Positions 29,923 to 38,180 of a DNA stretch of 64,000 bases are shown in pieces. The notes below the pieces were generated by a model. The model did not search any database and had not been told where the DNA came from. It was given only the letters and a program-made list of their open reading frames with translations. The translations under genes were made by a program, and so were the position numbers. Origin of the DNA: JBBQNY01 sp038255255 (GTDB lineage: Bacteria > Pseudomonadota > Gammaproteobacteria > Xanthomonadales > Ahniellaceae); NCBI GenBank assembly GCA_038255255.1, contig JBBSLL010000006.1, forward strand, positions 1 to 64,000, written 5' to 3'. Each line of letters starts with the position of its first letter. Positions within the stretch are counted from its first letter, which is position 1.

Positions 29923-30355
29923 AAAAACGCCAGATATTCTGCTCGTCGAAGACGACCCGAATGACGCCGAGATTGCAATCCGAGCTTTGCAGAGTCGCAA
30001 TCTGGGCAATAGCCTTTTGTGGGTTGAGGATGGTGCGGAGGCACTCGACTTCTTGTTTGGCCGTGGCCAGTACGCAGGGCGCGAGACTCATCAGCAGCCT
30101 CGGATCGTGATGCTGGACATGAAACTGCCCAAGGTGGACGGAATTGAAGTTTTGCAGGCCTTGCGCGCAGATTCCCGTACTCGCCACGTGCCGGTAGTGA
30201 TGCTCACGTCGAGCACTCAGGATGAGGACATCGTCAGGAGCTACGAGCTCGGCGCAAATAGTTTCGTCTCCAAGCCCGTAGGGTTCGAGCAGTTCTCCGC
30301 GGTGATCGCCGACTTGGGCATGTACTGGGTTTTCATCAACCGGCCGTCCGGTTGA
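29915..30355 (+). CDS. Response regulator, Rcp1-like single receiver
   Basis: 146-residue receiver whose ATG lies inside the last codons of the kinase (8-bp overlap). Acidic pair in LLVEDDPNDAEIA, phospho-acceptor Asp in VMLDMKLPKVDG, Thr in VMLTSSTQDED and Lys in FVSKPVGFEQF. The DPNDAE opening and long alpha4 region resemble the Rcp1 group that serves phytochrome kinases. With no output domain, its target is unknown. It surely forms a two-component pair with the preceding kinase. Confidence 0.92.
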   Translation: MTEKTPDILLVEDDPNDAEIAIRALQSRNLGNSLLWVEDGAEALDFLFGRGQYAGRETHQQPRIVMLDMKLPKVDGIEVLQALRADSRTRHVPVVMLTSSTQDEDIVRSYELGANSFVSKPVGFEQFSAVIADLGMYWVFINRPSG

Positions 30356-30450
30356 GTTGTTTCAGCGCGCCTGAGGTCCAGGTTCGCGCGAAGAGTTTGG
30401 GCGCGGCCGGCACGCACACAAACAGGAACCAGCCAGATTCCGCTGTCCAA

Positions 30451-30472
30451 CGCCCGCGCGAAGTAGCGGGCG
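30451..30472. terminator. Weak hairpin between convergent genes
   Basis: CGCCCGC, an 8-base loop and GCGGGCG, lying in the 275-bp gap between the response regulator and the convergent VWA gene. There is no T run. The rest of 30356-30630 holds no gene or repeat I can see. Confidence 0.3.
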
Positions 30473-30630
30473 CGAGACGCGCTTGAGACAGCCAGCGAAT
30501 TTCTCGCCGCAATTCGTTGGCGGGAGTAATGCGTTCTAGGAGCGCGCGAGCGCCGCTCAGCTCATGTGTTCAACCACGCGATCCAGGCATTCAGGGTCAC
30601 CCACTTGATGCCCCCAGCGAACTCATGCCC

Positions 30631-31899
30631 TCAGGCAGGCGGCACCACGAACCGCAGCCTCGTATCCACGATGGACATGCGGCCGTCGCCGCTGATGCGC
30701 AGCAGTGCCGGGAACTGCTGCAGCTGGGCGCCTGGAGCGATGCTCATGTTGGGGGCCGGAATCAATCGGAAGCAGACCGCTGCGCCCGGACTCGCTGCTG
30801 CGAACGTATCGGGGAAACCGTCGCCATTGGTGTCGGACACGGTCGCTCCGTTGGGGCACCCGTTACTGCCGTCGTTGACTACTTCGATGCGCTGCACGAA
30901 CACCGCGGTGTCGACTGCGTCGGCAGGGTCGTCGATGAGCACGGCAGTCACGTCCATCGGCACGCCGCGTCGAACCGCCTGCATCGCACTCGCAAAAGCG
31001 GTCGGCGCGTTGCTGTCGGAGCCATTGAAGACAAGCGGTGCGTTGCCGCTGGTTGTATCAGTCGAACCGGTGTCGGTCGCGAACGTCTGAAATTCAGTGA
31101 TGACCTGCGCGGCAGATCCAGAGCCGTAAATGCCGATGAAGCGTGCGCCGCGCGCCGCAAACTGCGGTTTCACGATCGAGGGCCAGGCCGGGCAATTGGT
31201 ATTGGCGCTCGGCGCTTCATCAGAGAACACCACCACGAACGGTGCAGCGTCCGCGCGGAAGCAGGGGTAACCGAAGGTCGGCGCGCCCGAGACCGCTGCG
31301 GGAGAGCCGGCGCAGGTCGCGCGGGCTGGGTAACCGTTGACATTGCACTGATTTGCTCCATCGCTGCCAAGGCCTGTGAGAGTGCTGAACATCGCGAGCA
31401 AAGTGATCTCGCTGCAACAGCCCGCCGGCTCGGTGATCGGCAGGAAGCCGAAATTCGGAGCCGGTTGCAGGTCAACGTGATTCCGGAACGCGTCCGCGCC
31501 ACTCAATGAGTAGGCAAAGGTTCCCGCTCCCCACCACGCGTCGCGGAAGCACATCCCCGGCGTGCCATTTCCGATCGGCGGACACGTCAGGGCTCTGGTC
31601 GCGGTGCTCAAGTTGGCGCGCAGGGCTGCAAGCTCTGCCGACATCGAGCCTGATCGATCCAGCAGCACGTAGGCGTCGATGCGCGTCCACTCCGCCACAC
31701 CAGCCACCCGAACTGACGTTGTGAGGGGTGGCTGGTTGAACGGCACAACGACGCAGCCCGGGCGATCATTCGCGATGCCGTAACAGGCGGGTTCGAAACC
31801 GTCTTCAAATGTCGCAAGCTGCGCGGCGAGCGGAGTCACCCAGCAGGTAAGGCAGATGAGGAGCCGTCGGAGGACTCTGGGGAGGCGGAGGTGGCGCAT
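30631..31899 (-). CDS. Secreted von Willebrand factor A-like protein
   Basis: 422 residues with a signal peptide (RRLLICLTCWVTPLAAQ). Immediately after it stands TFEDGFEPACYG, an FxDGFE motif like those on secreted Xanthomonadales proteins, though usually at the C-terminus. A VWA fold follows with the metal site DRSGSMS (about residue 80), and later strands FVVVFSDEAPSAN and ARFIGIYGSGSAAQV. The many cysteines (GCVVV, LTCPPIG, GMCFRD, GCCSE, QCNVNG) suggest disulphides in the envelope. Role might be adhesion or surface-ligand binding; not recognisable beyond the VWA domain. It stands alone between convergent and divergent neighbours. Confidence 0.75.
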   Translation of the reverse strand: MRHLRLPRVLRRLLICLTCWVTPLAAQLATFEDGFEPACYGIANDRPGCVVVPFNQPPLTTSVRVAGVAEWTRIDAYVLLDRSGSMSAELAALRANLSTATRALTCPPIGNGTPGMCFRDAWWGAGTFAYSLSGADAFRNHVDLQPAPNFGFLPITEPAGCCSEITLLAMFSTLTGLGSDGANQCNVNGYPARATCAGSPAAVSGAPTFGYPCFRADAAPFVVVFSDEAPSANTNCPAWPSIVKPQFAARGARFIGIYGSGSAAQVITEFQTFATDTGSTDTTSGNAPLVFNGSDSNAPTAFASAMQAVRRGVPMDVTAVLIDDPADAVDTAVFVQRIEVVNDGSNGCPNGATVSDTNGDGFPDTFAAASPGAAVCFRLIPAPNMSIAPGAQLQQFPALLRISGDGRMSIVDTRLRFVVPPA

Positions 31900-32052
31900 G
31901 GCGACTCCTTTATGCAGTCGGTCCTGCCGTCATCCACCGGCGGGAACGCTACGAGTGGTGCGGGCACGTTACCCGCTGCCGCGCTGCTGCGCCACGACGG
32001 TTGCAGTCAGGTTCGTCGCCGGCGATGAGACAGTCGTGCCTACGATGCGCGC

Positions 32053-32310
32053 ATGGACTTCGAATGCGCAGTGAGCTGGAACCAGCAGCATCCCGTCGGG
32101 ACGTGCGTGACGATACGTCGCGTTGATGGCACATCTTTCCTTGCCAAAACCTCGGGGCGTGCGCAGCAATGGGGGTCGTTCGCGATCGTGGCGCTCGAGG
32201 GCCATCTCGGCATGTGGACTACTCGCGCGTTGATTCCGGCGATGTTTGACGAGCACGCGCCTCCGCCCGAGCCAACGTCGCTGCTCGCCGAGGCTGCGGC
32301 TGGAGCCTGA
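32053..32310 (+). CDS. Hypothetical small protein
   Basis: 85 residues, MDFECAVSWNQQHPVGTCVT and onward, with a beta-like pattern (TIRRVDGTSFLAKTSG, SFAIVALEGHLGMWTTRAL) and a Pro/Ala tail. No strong ribosome site precedes the ATG, which lowers confidence. The composition looks protein-like, and a structured inverted repeat begins 13 bp after its stop. I do not recognise it. Confidence 0.45.
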   Translation: MDFECAVSWNQQHPVGTCVTIRRVDGTSFLAKTSGRAQQWGSFAIVALEGHLGMWTTRALIPAMFDEHAPPPEPTSLLAEAAAGA

Positions 32311-32322
32311 CTGCCGGCGGCG

Positions 32323-32386
32323 GAAGGCGGTATCGCCTTGCCGCAGGATAAGAGGCTTCACCCGAAGGCAAGGCGATACTGCCTTT
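32323..32386. repeat. Long inverted repeat with two nested hairpins
   Basis: Arms of 20 bases at 32323-32342 and 32367-32386 pair with one mismatch across a 24-base loop. The sequence reads GAAGGCGGTATCGCCTTGCC on the left. Each arm is itself palindromic (GCGGAAGGCG with CGCCTTGCCGC, and CGAAGGCA with TGCCTTTCG), giving a BIME-like pair of hairpins. It could act as a terminator for the small gene upstream. Confidence 0.6.
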
Positions 32387-32476
32387 CGACGACATCGAAC
32401 AGCCTAGTTGCCGGACTGGAGCGCAGGCCGGGGCGCTGCAACTAGAATCCCGACACACCATCAACGGGGAGTCGAC

Positions 32477-32716
32477 ATGGATCCGAAGGCATTGGGAGAA
32501 CAGCGCGTGTATCCGGGCGCCGCCGCGGGGGAGCAGGGTGGCCTCACCAAGCGCGAGTTGTTCGCCATGGCTGCGCTGCAGGGACTTGCCGGCGCGCCGA
32601 CGCACAAATTCGAGACCCGCACGGTAGGTACCCGCGCCGTCCTCGCTGCGGATGAGTTGCTGGCGGCGCTGGTCCTGGAGCCGGAAGTCTACGACGCGCA
32701 GTTTCTTCAGGAATAG
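32477..32716 (+). CDS. Hypothetical small protein
   Basis: 79 residues from the ATG at 32477 with GGGGAG about 7 bases upstream: MDPKALGEQRVYPGAAAGEQ, then GLTKRELFAMAALQGLAG. The TKRELFAMAALQGL stretch is like a short helix seen in several phage-related or accessory small proteins (the LTKREYFAA-type motif). No signal peptide. It lies between the inverted repeat and folD. Confidence 0.6.
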   Translation: MDPKALGEQRVYPGAAAGEQGGLTKRELFAMAALQGLAGAPTHKFETRTVGTRAVLAADELLAALVLEPEVYDAQFLQE

Positions 32717-32836
32717 GCCCGCACTGCCGCGTCCGCATCCGGGTCGAGCCCTGGGGCTGGGGCCGATGTCGACGCGCCGCGTCCCTGCTTGCAGCCAGCC
32801 AGTATCATCCGCGCCCCGGCTACACCGCGGATTTCC

Positions 32837-33736
32837 ATGACTGCACGTATCCTCGACGGCAAGGCGATTGCGCAGAACGTGCTCGACGCCGTGCGCGACG
32901 AAGTCGCTGCGCGTGGCCTGCGGGGAGCGCCGGTGCCGGGTCTTGCCGTGATCCTCGTTGGAGAAGATGCCGCTTCGCGTGTCTACGTACGCAACAAGCG
33001 CCGCGCCTGTGCGTTCGTCGGTTTCAAGGCGTTCGATCACGATCTGCCGGCGAGCACGACGCAGGCCGAGTTGCTTCACCTCATCGAGCGATGCAACGAC
33101 GATGCCCGCATACACGGCATCCTCGTCCAGTCTCCGCTGCCCGTGCCCCTCGACGTAGCCGAACTAGTGGCGCGGATCGATCCTGCGAAGGATGTGGACG
33201 GATTCCACGCGGAAAACGTGGGACGCCTCGCGCTGCGGCAGCCAGGACTGCGGCCCTGCACGCCCAAGGCCGTCATGACGCTGCTGGCCAATATCGATCG
33301 TCCCGTGCGCGGCATGGATGCCGTGGTGATCGGCGCATCCAACCATGTGGGCCGGCCGATGGCCCTCGAACTCCTGCTGGCTGGCGCAACGGTCACCAGT
33401 TGCCATCGTTTCACGCGCGAATTGCCGCAAAAGGTAGCTGCAGCCGATCTGCTCGTCGTTGCAGCCGGGCAGCCCGGACTGGTTCGTGGCGAATGGATAA
33501 AGCCCGGCTCCGTGGTGATCGACGTCGGGATCAACCGGCGGGACGACGGGTCGCTCGTGGGCGACGTCGATTTCGAGGTGGCGGCGACGCGCGCGGGGTG
33601 GATCACCCCGGTTCCTGGCGGAGTCGGACCCATGACCGTCGCGATGCTGATGCTCAACACGCTCGAAGCCGCGGAGCTCGCGGAAAAGGCCAGCAAGGGG
33701 CCGTCCGCGGCCCGGCCAGGACAGGCGTTCGCATAG
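32837..33736 (+). CDS. folD: Methylenetetrahydrofolate dehydrogenase / cyclohydrolase FolD
   Basis: Bifunctional one-carbon enzyme that converts 5,10-methylene-THF to 10-formyl-THF with NADP. 299 residues from the ATG at 32837. Key segments: AVILVGEDAASRVYVRNKRR with the catalytic Lys in the KRR stretch, GILVQSPLPVPLD, PAKDVDGFHAENVGRLALRQ, the nucleotide fold VVIGASNHVGRPMALELLLA and TPVPGGVGPMTVAML near the end. A start 16 codons earlier is possible but adds non-family residues. guaB follows after 86 bp; both feed purine synthesis. Confidence 0.95.
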   Translation: MTARILDGKAIAQNVLDAVRDEVAARGLRGAPVPGLAVILVGEDAASRVYVRNKRRACAFVGFKAFDHDLPASTTQAELLHLIERCNDDARIHGILVQSPLPVPLDVAELVARIDPAKDVDGFHAENVGRLALRQPGLRPCTPKAVMTLLANIDRPVRGMDAVVIGASNHVGRPMALELLLAGATVTSCHRFTRELPQKVAAADLLVVAAGQPGLVRGEWIKPGSVVIDVGINRRDDGSLVGDVDFEVAATRAGWITPVPGGVGPMTVAMLMLNTLEAAELAEKASKGPSAARPGQAFA

Positions 33737-33822
33737 CCGGGCATGCGGGAGCCGCCGTTCACCACGAACGGATTCTCCAGCCGCACCGCTATACTGGCGC
33801 GCTTTCCCGGGTCTTCGAAAGC

Positions 33823-35277
33823 ATGCGGATCAATACCGAAGCGCTTACCTTCGATGACGTCTCGCTGGTGCCGGCGCACTCCAGGGTGCTGCCGAAGGAC
33901 GTGAATCTCGCCACGCGCCTCACGCAGCGCATCGCGTTGAACGTGCCGATCGTTTCCGCGGCGATGGATACCGTGACCGAAGCGCGACTCGCCGTGGCGA
34001 TGGCGCAGTACGGTGGCGTGGGCATCGTGCACCGCAACCTGACGGTGGAACGCCAGGCGGCGCAGGTCCGCATGGTCAAGATCTTCGAAGCCGGCGTCAT
34101 CCGCGATCCCTTCACGGTGGGCCCCGACACGTCCATCCGTGAAGTCCTCGAACTGACGCGGGCGCGAAACATATCGGGCGTGCCCGTCGTCGACGGCGAT
34201 CGCCTCGTCGGCATTGTCACCAGTCGCGACCTGCGCTTCGAGACCAAACTCGATGACCCGGTTCGCAACGTGATGACCCGCGAAGAGCGGCTGGTCACGG
34301 TCGGCGAGGACGCCAGCGACGAGGAAGTGATCGGCCTCCTGCATCGTCACCGTATCGAAAAAGTTCTCGTGGTCGACGATTCCTTCCGGCTGCGCGGCCT
34401 CATTACCGTCAAGGACATCCAGAAGTCGCGCGAGAATCCCTTCGCCGCCAAGGACCAGCGCGAGCGGCTGACCGTAGGCGCCGCGGTGGGTATGGGCGGC
34501 GACACCGAGGCACGCGTGGAAGCGCTGGTCGAGGCCGGCGTCGATGTCATCGTTGTCGACACGGCGCATGGCCACGCGCAGGGCGTGATCGATCGAGTGG
34601 CCTGGGTGAAGAAGCGCTTTCCGCAGGTCGATGTGATCGGCGGCAACATCGTCACCGGCGATGCCGCCCTTGCGCTGCTCGATGCGGGCGCCGATGCGGT
34701 GAAGGTCGGCGTGGGCCCCGGCTCCATCTGCACCACACGGATCGTCGCCGGTGTCGGTGTGCCGCAGCTCACGGCGATCTCGATGGTCGCGGAAGCGCTT
34801 CAGGAACGCATTCCCCTGGTTGCCGATGGCGGCATCCGTTTCTCCGGTGACGTGGCCAAGGCCATCGCAGCCGGCGCCAGCACGGTCATGATCGGCGGCC
34901 TTTTTGCCGGCACTGAGGAGGCGCCGGGAGAAGTCGAACTTTTCCAGGGCCGCAGCTACAAGAGCTACCGGGGCATGGGATCGCTGGGCGCGATGCAGGA
35001 CGGCAGCAAGGACCGCTACTTCCAGGATGCCAGCGACGCGGACAAGCTCGTCCCCGAGGGCATCGAGGGCCGCGTTCCGTATCGCGGGCCGTTGCGCAAT
35101 GTGGTCCACCAGCTTGCGGGCGGGCTGCGCGCTTCCATGGGTTACGTCGGTTGCGCGACCATCGAAGAAATGCGGTCGCGCCCCGTGTTCGTGCGCGTCA
35201 GCAATGCCGGGATCCGCGAAAGCCACGTGCACGATGTGCAGATCACCAAGGAACCGCCCAATTACCGCACGTCGTGA
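33823..35277 (+). CDS. guaB: Inosine-5'-monophosphate dehydrogenase
   Basis: NAD-dependent oxidation of IMP to XMP, the committed step to GMP. 484 residues. N-terminal MRINTEALTFDDVSLVPAHS, two CBS domains (about 90-205), the catalytic Cys in GPGSICTTRIVAGVG, LVADGGIRFSGDVAKA and the flap YRGMGSLGAMQDGSKDRY. The reading frame is open far upstream inside folD, but the ATG at 33823 starts the family sequence. guaA follows after 105 bp containing a long inverted repeat, as in the common guaBA operon. Confidence 0.97.
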   Translation: MRINTEALTFDDVSLVPAHSRVLPKDVNLATRLTQRIALNVPIVSAAMDTVTEARLAVAMAQYGGVGIVHRNLTVERQAAQVRMVKIFEAGVIRDPFTVGPDTSIREVLELTRARNISGVPVVDGDRLVGIVTSRDLRFETKLDDPVRNVMTREERLVTVGEDASDEEVIGLLHRHRIEKVLVVDDSFRLRGLITVKDIQKSRENPFAAKDQRERLTVGAAVGMGGDTEARVEALVEAGVDVIVVDTAHGHAQGVIDRVAWVKKRFPQVDVIGGNIVTGDAALALLDAGADAVKVGVGPGSICTTRIVAGVGVPQLTAISMVAEALQERIPLVADGGIRFSGDVAKAIAAGASTVMIGGLFAGTEEAPGEVELFQGRSYKSYRGMGSLGAMQDGSKDRYFQDASDADKLVPEGIEGRVPYRGPLRNVVHQLAGGLRASMGYVGCATIEEMRSRPVFVRVSNAGIRESHVHDVQITKEPPNYRTS

Positions 35278-35295
35278 TAGGGCGACTCGCGTAGC

Positions 35296-35353
35296 AGCGA
35301 CGTCAGTCGCGAACGCGACCCCTCACGCAAGTCTCTTCGCGACTGACGTCGCT
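35296..35353. repeat. 17-base perfect inverted repeat between guaB and guaA
   Basis: AGCGACGTCAGTCGCGA (35296-35312) and its exact complement (35337-35353) enclose 24 bases. The left arm is preceded by GTAGC, making it a variant of the GTAG-type REP palindromes, and each arm can also fold on itself. Position inside the guaBA pair suggests it could set the ratio of the two transcripts or protect the upstream mRNA. Confidence 0.65.
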
Positions 35354-35382
35354 TCGACAACAGCATCGAGCGTTCGCCCCAG

Positions 35383-36951
35383 ATGACCGACCTCCACGAC
35401 GACAAGATCCTCATCCTGGATTTCGGCGCGCAGTACACGCAGCTCATCGCGCGGCGCATTCGCCAGATCGGGGTGTATTGCGAAATCTGGGCCTGGGATC
35501 ACGATCCCGCGGAAATTGCCGCGTTCGCGCCGAGAGGCATCATCCTGTCCGGCGGACCCGAGTCGACGTTGGCGGCCGGATCGCCGCGCGCCCCGCGGCA
35601 GGCACTGGACGCCGGCGTGCCGCTGCTCGGCATCTGTTACGGAATGCAGACGCTGGCCGCGCAGCTGGGCGGCAAGGTCGAGGCGGGGCACAGCGGCGAA
35701 TTCGGGTATGCCGAGGTCGAGTTGACGGCGCCCAATGCGCTGCTCGATCGAATGACCGACCGCACGCAGGGCGAGCGCAAGCTCGACGTGTGGATGAGCC
35801 ACGCGGATCGGGTCACCGAACTGCCGCCGGGATTCGTCGTCGCCGCGTGCACGGAAGACCTTCCGATCGCCGCCATGGCCGACGATTCAACGCGCCGTTA
35901 CGGCGTGCAGTTCCACCCCGAGGTCACCCACACGACATCGGGCGAGGCGCTGCTGCGGCGATTCGTTCTCGACATCTGCGGGTGCAAGGCGCTCTGGACA
36001 GCCGCGCACATCGCCGATGACCAGATCGCCCGTGTGCGCGAGAAGGTAGGCCGGGACACCGTGCTGCTCGGGCTTTCCGGCGGCGTAGACTCGTCCGTCG
36101 TCGCCGCTTTGCTGCACAAGGCCATTGGCGAACAGCTGACCTGCGTGTTCGTCGACACGGGTCTTTTGCGCTGGCAGGAAGGTGACCAGGTGATGGCGAC
36201 ATTCGCCGAACACCTCGGCGTGCGCGTCGCCCGCATCGATGCACGCGATCGCTATTTCGACGCGCTGGCGGGAGTCGCCGATCCGGAAGCCAAGCGCAAG
36301 ATCATCGGTCGCCTGTTCGTGGAGATCTTCGAGGAGGAGGCCCGGCGACTCACCGACGCGCGCTGGCTCGCGCAAGGAACGATCTATCCGGACGTGATCG
36401 AATCCGCCGGCAGCCGCACCGGCAAGGCCCATGTCATCAAGAGCCACCACAACGTCGCTGGGCTTCCCGACACCATGCAGCTCGGACTCATCGAGCCGTT
36501 GCGCGAACTGTTCAAGGACGAAGTGCGCAGGCTCGGCGTCGAACTCGGGTTGCCGCGCGACATGGTCCATCGGCATCCGTTTCCCGGCCCGGGGCTCGGC
36601 GTGCGCATCCTGGGCGAGGTCAAGCCGGAATACGCGGAGTTGCTGGCGCGCGCCGACGCAATCTTCATCGAGGAGCTGCGGCGGCATGACCTGTACGATC
36701 GGGTCAGCCAGGCGTTCGCGGTCTTCCTGCCGGTGCGTTCGGTGGGGGTGGTGGGCGACGCGCGCGCCTATGAATGGGTCATCGCCTTGCGTGCCGTGGA
36801 GACCGTCGATTTCATGACCGCCCAGTGGGCACATCTCCCGTACGATTTCCTGGACCTGGTATCGCGACGCATCATCAACGAACTGCGCAGCGTGTCCCGG
36901 GTGGTCTACGACATCAGCGGCAAGCCGCCCGCCACCATCGAATGGGAATAG
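35383..36951 (+). CDS. guaA: GMP synthase (glutamine-hydrolysing)
   Basis: Makes GMP from XMP, glutamine and ATP. 522 residues. The class I amidotransferase domain has LILDFGAQYTQLIARRIR and the nucleophile Cys in LLGICYGMQTLAAQ with its partner His in YGVQFHPEVTHT. The synthetase part has the PP-loop GLSGGVDSSVVAALL and the C-terminal dimer domain ending GKPPATIEWE. The ATG at 35383 gives the standard start. tadA overlaps its end. Confidence 0.98.
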   Translation: MTDLHDDKILILDFGAQYTQLIARRIRQIGVYCEIWAWDHDPAEIAAFAPRGIILSGGPESTLAAGSPRAPRQALDAGVPLLGICYGMQTLAAQLGGKVEAGHSGEFGYAEVELTAPNALLDRMTDRTQGERKLDVWMSHADRVTELPPGFVVAACTEDLPIAAMADDSTRRYGVQFHPEVTHTTSGEALLRRFVLDICGCKALWTAAHIADDQIARVREKVGRDTVLLGLSGGVDSSVVAALLHKAIGEQLTCVFVDTGLLRWQEGDQVMATFAEHLGVRVARIDARDRYFDALAGVADPEAKRKIIGRLFVEIFEEEARRLTDARWLAQGTIYPDVIESAGSRTGKAHVIKSHHNVAGLPDTMQLGLIEPLRELFKDEVRRLGVELGLPRDMVHRHPFPGPGLGVRILGEVKPEYAELLARADAIFIEELRRHDLYDRVSQAFAVFLPVRSVGVVGDARAYEWVIALRAVETVDFMTAQWAHLPYDFLDLVSRRIINELRSVSRVVYDISGKPPATIEWE

Positions 36952-37466
36952 CCGCCGTGGTGCGAGCGGAACCGGTTGCGGGGGCTGCCACGGTGCGAAC
37001 GGACGAAGAGTGGATGCGCGTAGCGCTCGAACTTGCGGATCGCGCCGTGCGCGACGACGACGAGATTCCGGTGGGTGCGGTGGTGGTGGGCGCCGACGGC
37101 TTGCTGCTCGGCGAGGGCTGGAATCGCAACATCCGTGAGCATGATCCGAGTGCGCATGCGGAGATCGTGGCGCTGCGCGCCGCGGGACGTGCGTCACGCA
37201 ATCATCGACTGGTCGGCTGCACGATGTACGTGACGCTCGAACCGTGCGCGATGTGCGCGATGGCTGCGGTGCACGCCCGCGTTGCCCGTCTGGTGTTTGG
37301 CGCGGCCGACCCGAAAACCGGGGCGTGCGGCAGCGTCTTCCCGTTCCTGGAAGATCCGCGTCACAACCATCGCGTCGCGCTGTCGGGTGGCGTCCTGGCC
37401 GACGAGGCAGGGGCCCGTCTCCAGGCGTTCTTCCGCAACCGGCGGGCTGCCGCGCGTGCTCTATGA
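36942..37466 (+). CDS. tadA: tRNA adenosine(34) deaminase TadA
   Basis: Zinc enzyme that converts A34 of tRNA-Arg(ACG) to inosine. 174 residues with the metal/catalytic motifs SAHAEIVAL and TLEPCAMCAMAAVHARV, preceded by RAVRDDDEIPVGAVVV. The ATG at 36942 overlaps the last 10 bp of guaA; GTG codons at 36957 and 36960 are alternatives, and the first 20 residues are not conserved. The C-terminal DEAGARLQAFFRNRRAAAR closes the fold as in E. coli. orn follows 30 bp later. Confidence 0.93.
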   Translation: MGIAAVVRAEPVAGAATVRTDEEWMRVALELADRAVRDDDEIPVGAVVVGADGLLLGEGWNRNIREHDPSAHAEIVALRAAGRASRNHRLVGCTMYVTLEPCAMCAMAAVHARVARLVFGAADPKTGACGSVFPFLEDPRHNHRVALSGGVLADEAGARLQAFFRNRRAAARAL

Positions 37467-37496
37467 TCCGGACACCCGCCACTACCTCGTAATCCC

Positions 37497-38078
37497 ATGA
37501 ACATCGTCGATCCGGCCGCGCAGCGCATGATCTGGATCGATCTCGAGATGACAGGCCTCGATCCGGACCATGACCGGATACTCGAGATCGCGACGCTGGT
37601 CACCGACGCGGACCTGACCGTGCTGGCGGAAGGTCCCGAACTGGCGATTTCCCAGCCGCCGGCGCGCCTCGAGGCGATGGACGAGTGGAATCGCCGCCAT
37701 CACCGGGCGAGCGGCCTCTGGAATCGGTCGATGGAGCAGGGCGTAAGCGAGGCTGAAGCCGAACAGCGGACCGTCGAGTTCCTTCGCGAATGGGTCGCGC
37801 CGGGATGCTCGCCGATCTGCGGCAACTCGATTGCGCACGACCGTCGATTCCTGCGCCGATACATGCCGGTTCTGGAGCAGTACTTCCACTACCGCCATGT
37901 CGATGTCAGCACGATCAAGGAACTCGCGCGCCGCTGGGCGCCGCAGGTGAGCGCAGGCTTGCAGAAACAGGGGGCGCACACCGCGCTTGCGGACGTGCGC
38001 GAGTCGCTCGACGAATTGCGCTACTACCGTCGATTCATGGGTGCGCTTGGGGGTGGTCGCAATCCGGTCGAGGCCTGA
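37497..38078 (+). CDS. orn: Oligoribonuclease
   Basis: 3'-5' exonuclease that degrades 2-5-mer RNAs, including pGpG. 193 residues with the DEDDh signature: D and E in MIWIDLEMTGLD, D in GNSIAHDRRFLRRYMP, and the closing HTALADVRESLDELRYY. VDVSTIKELARRW is also typical. The open frame is compact and directly follows tadA. Because c-di-GMP breakdown ends in pGpG, it also supports signalling turnover. Confidence 0.97.
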   Translation: MNIVDPAAQRMIWIDLEMTGLDPDHDRILEIATLVTDADLTVLAEGPELAISQPPARLEAMDEWNRRHHRASGLWNRSMEQGVSEAEAEQRTVEFLREWVAPGCSPICGNSIAHDRRFLRRYMPVLEQYFHYRHVDVSTIKELARRWAPQVSAGLQKQGAHTALADVRESLDELRYYRRFMGALGGGRNPVEA

Positions 38079-38180
38079 CTCACGTCCCGATTGCTGGTGC
38101 CTGAATTGCAGTCATGCGCCTGCGGTGACGGGACACCGCGCTCCAGTACGCTGTGATGTAGGCAGATCAGGCGAGAATCC

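Noticed and set aside
33076..35232. 718-codon minus-strand frame opposite folD and guaB
   Set aside because: Mirror of two firm genes; no start context or conserved motif.
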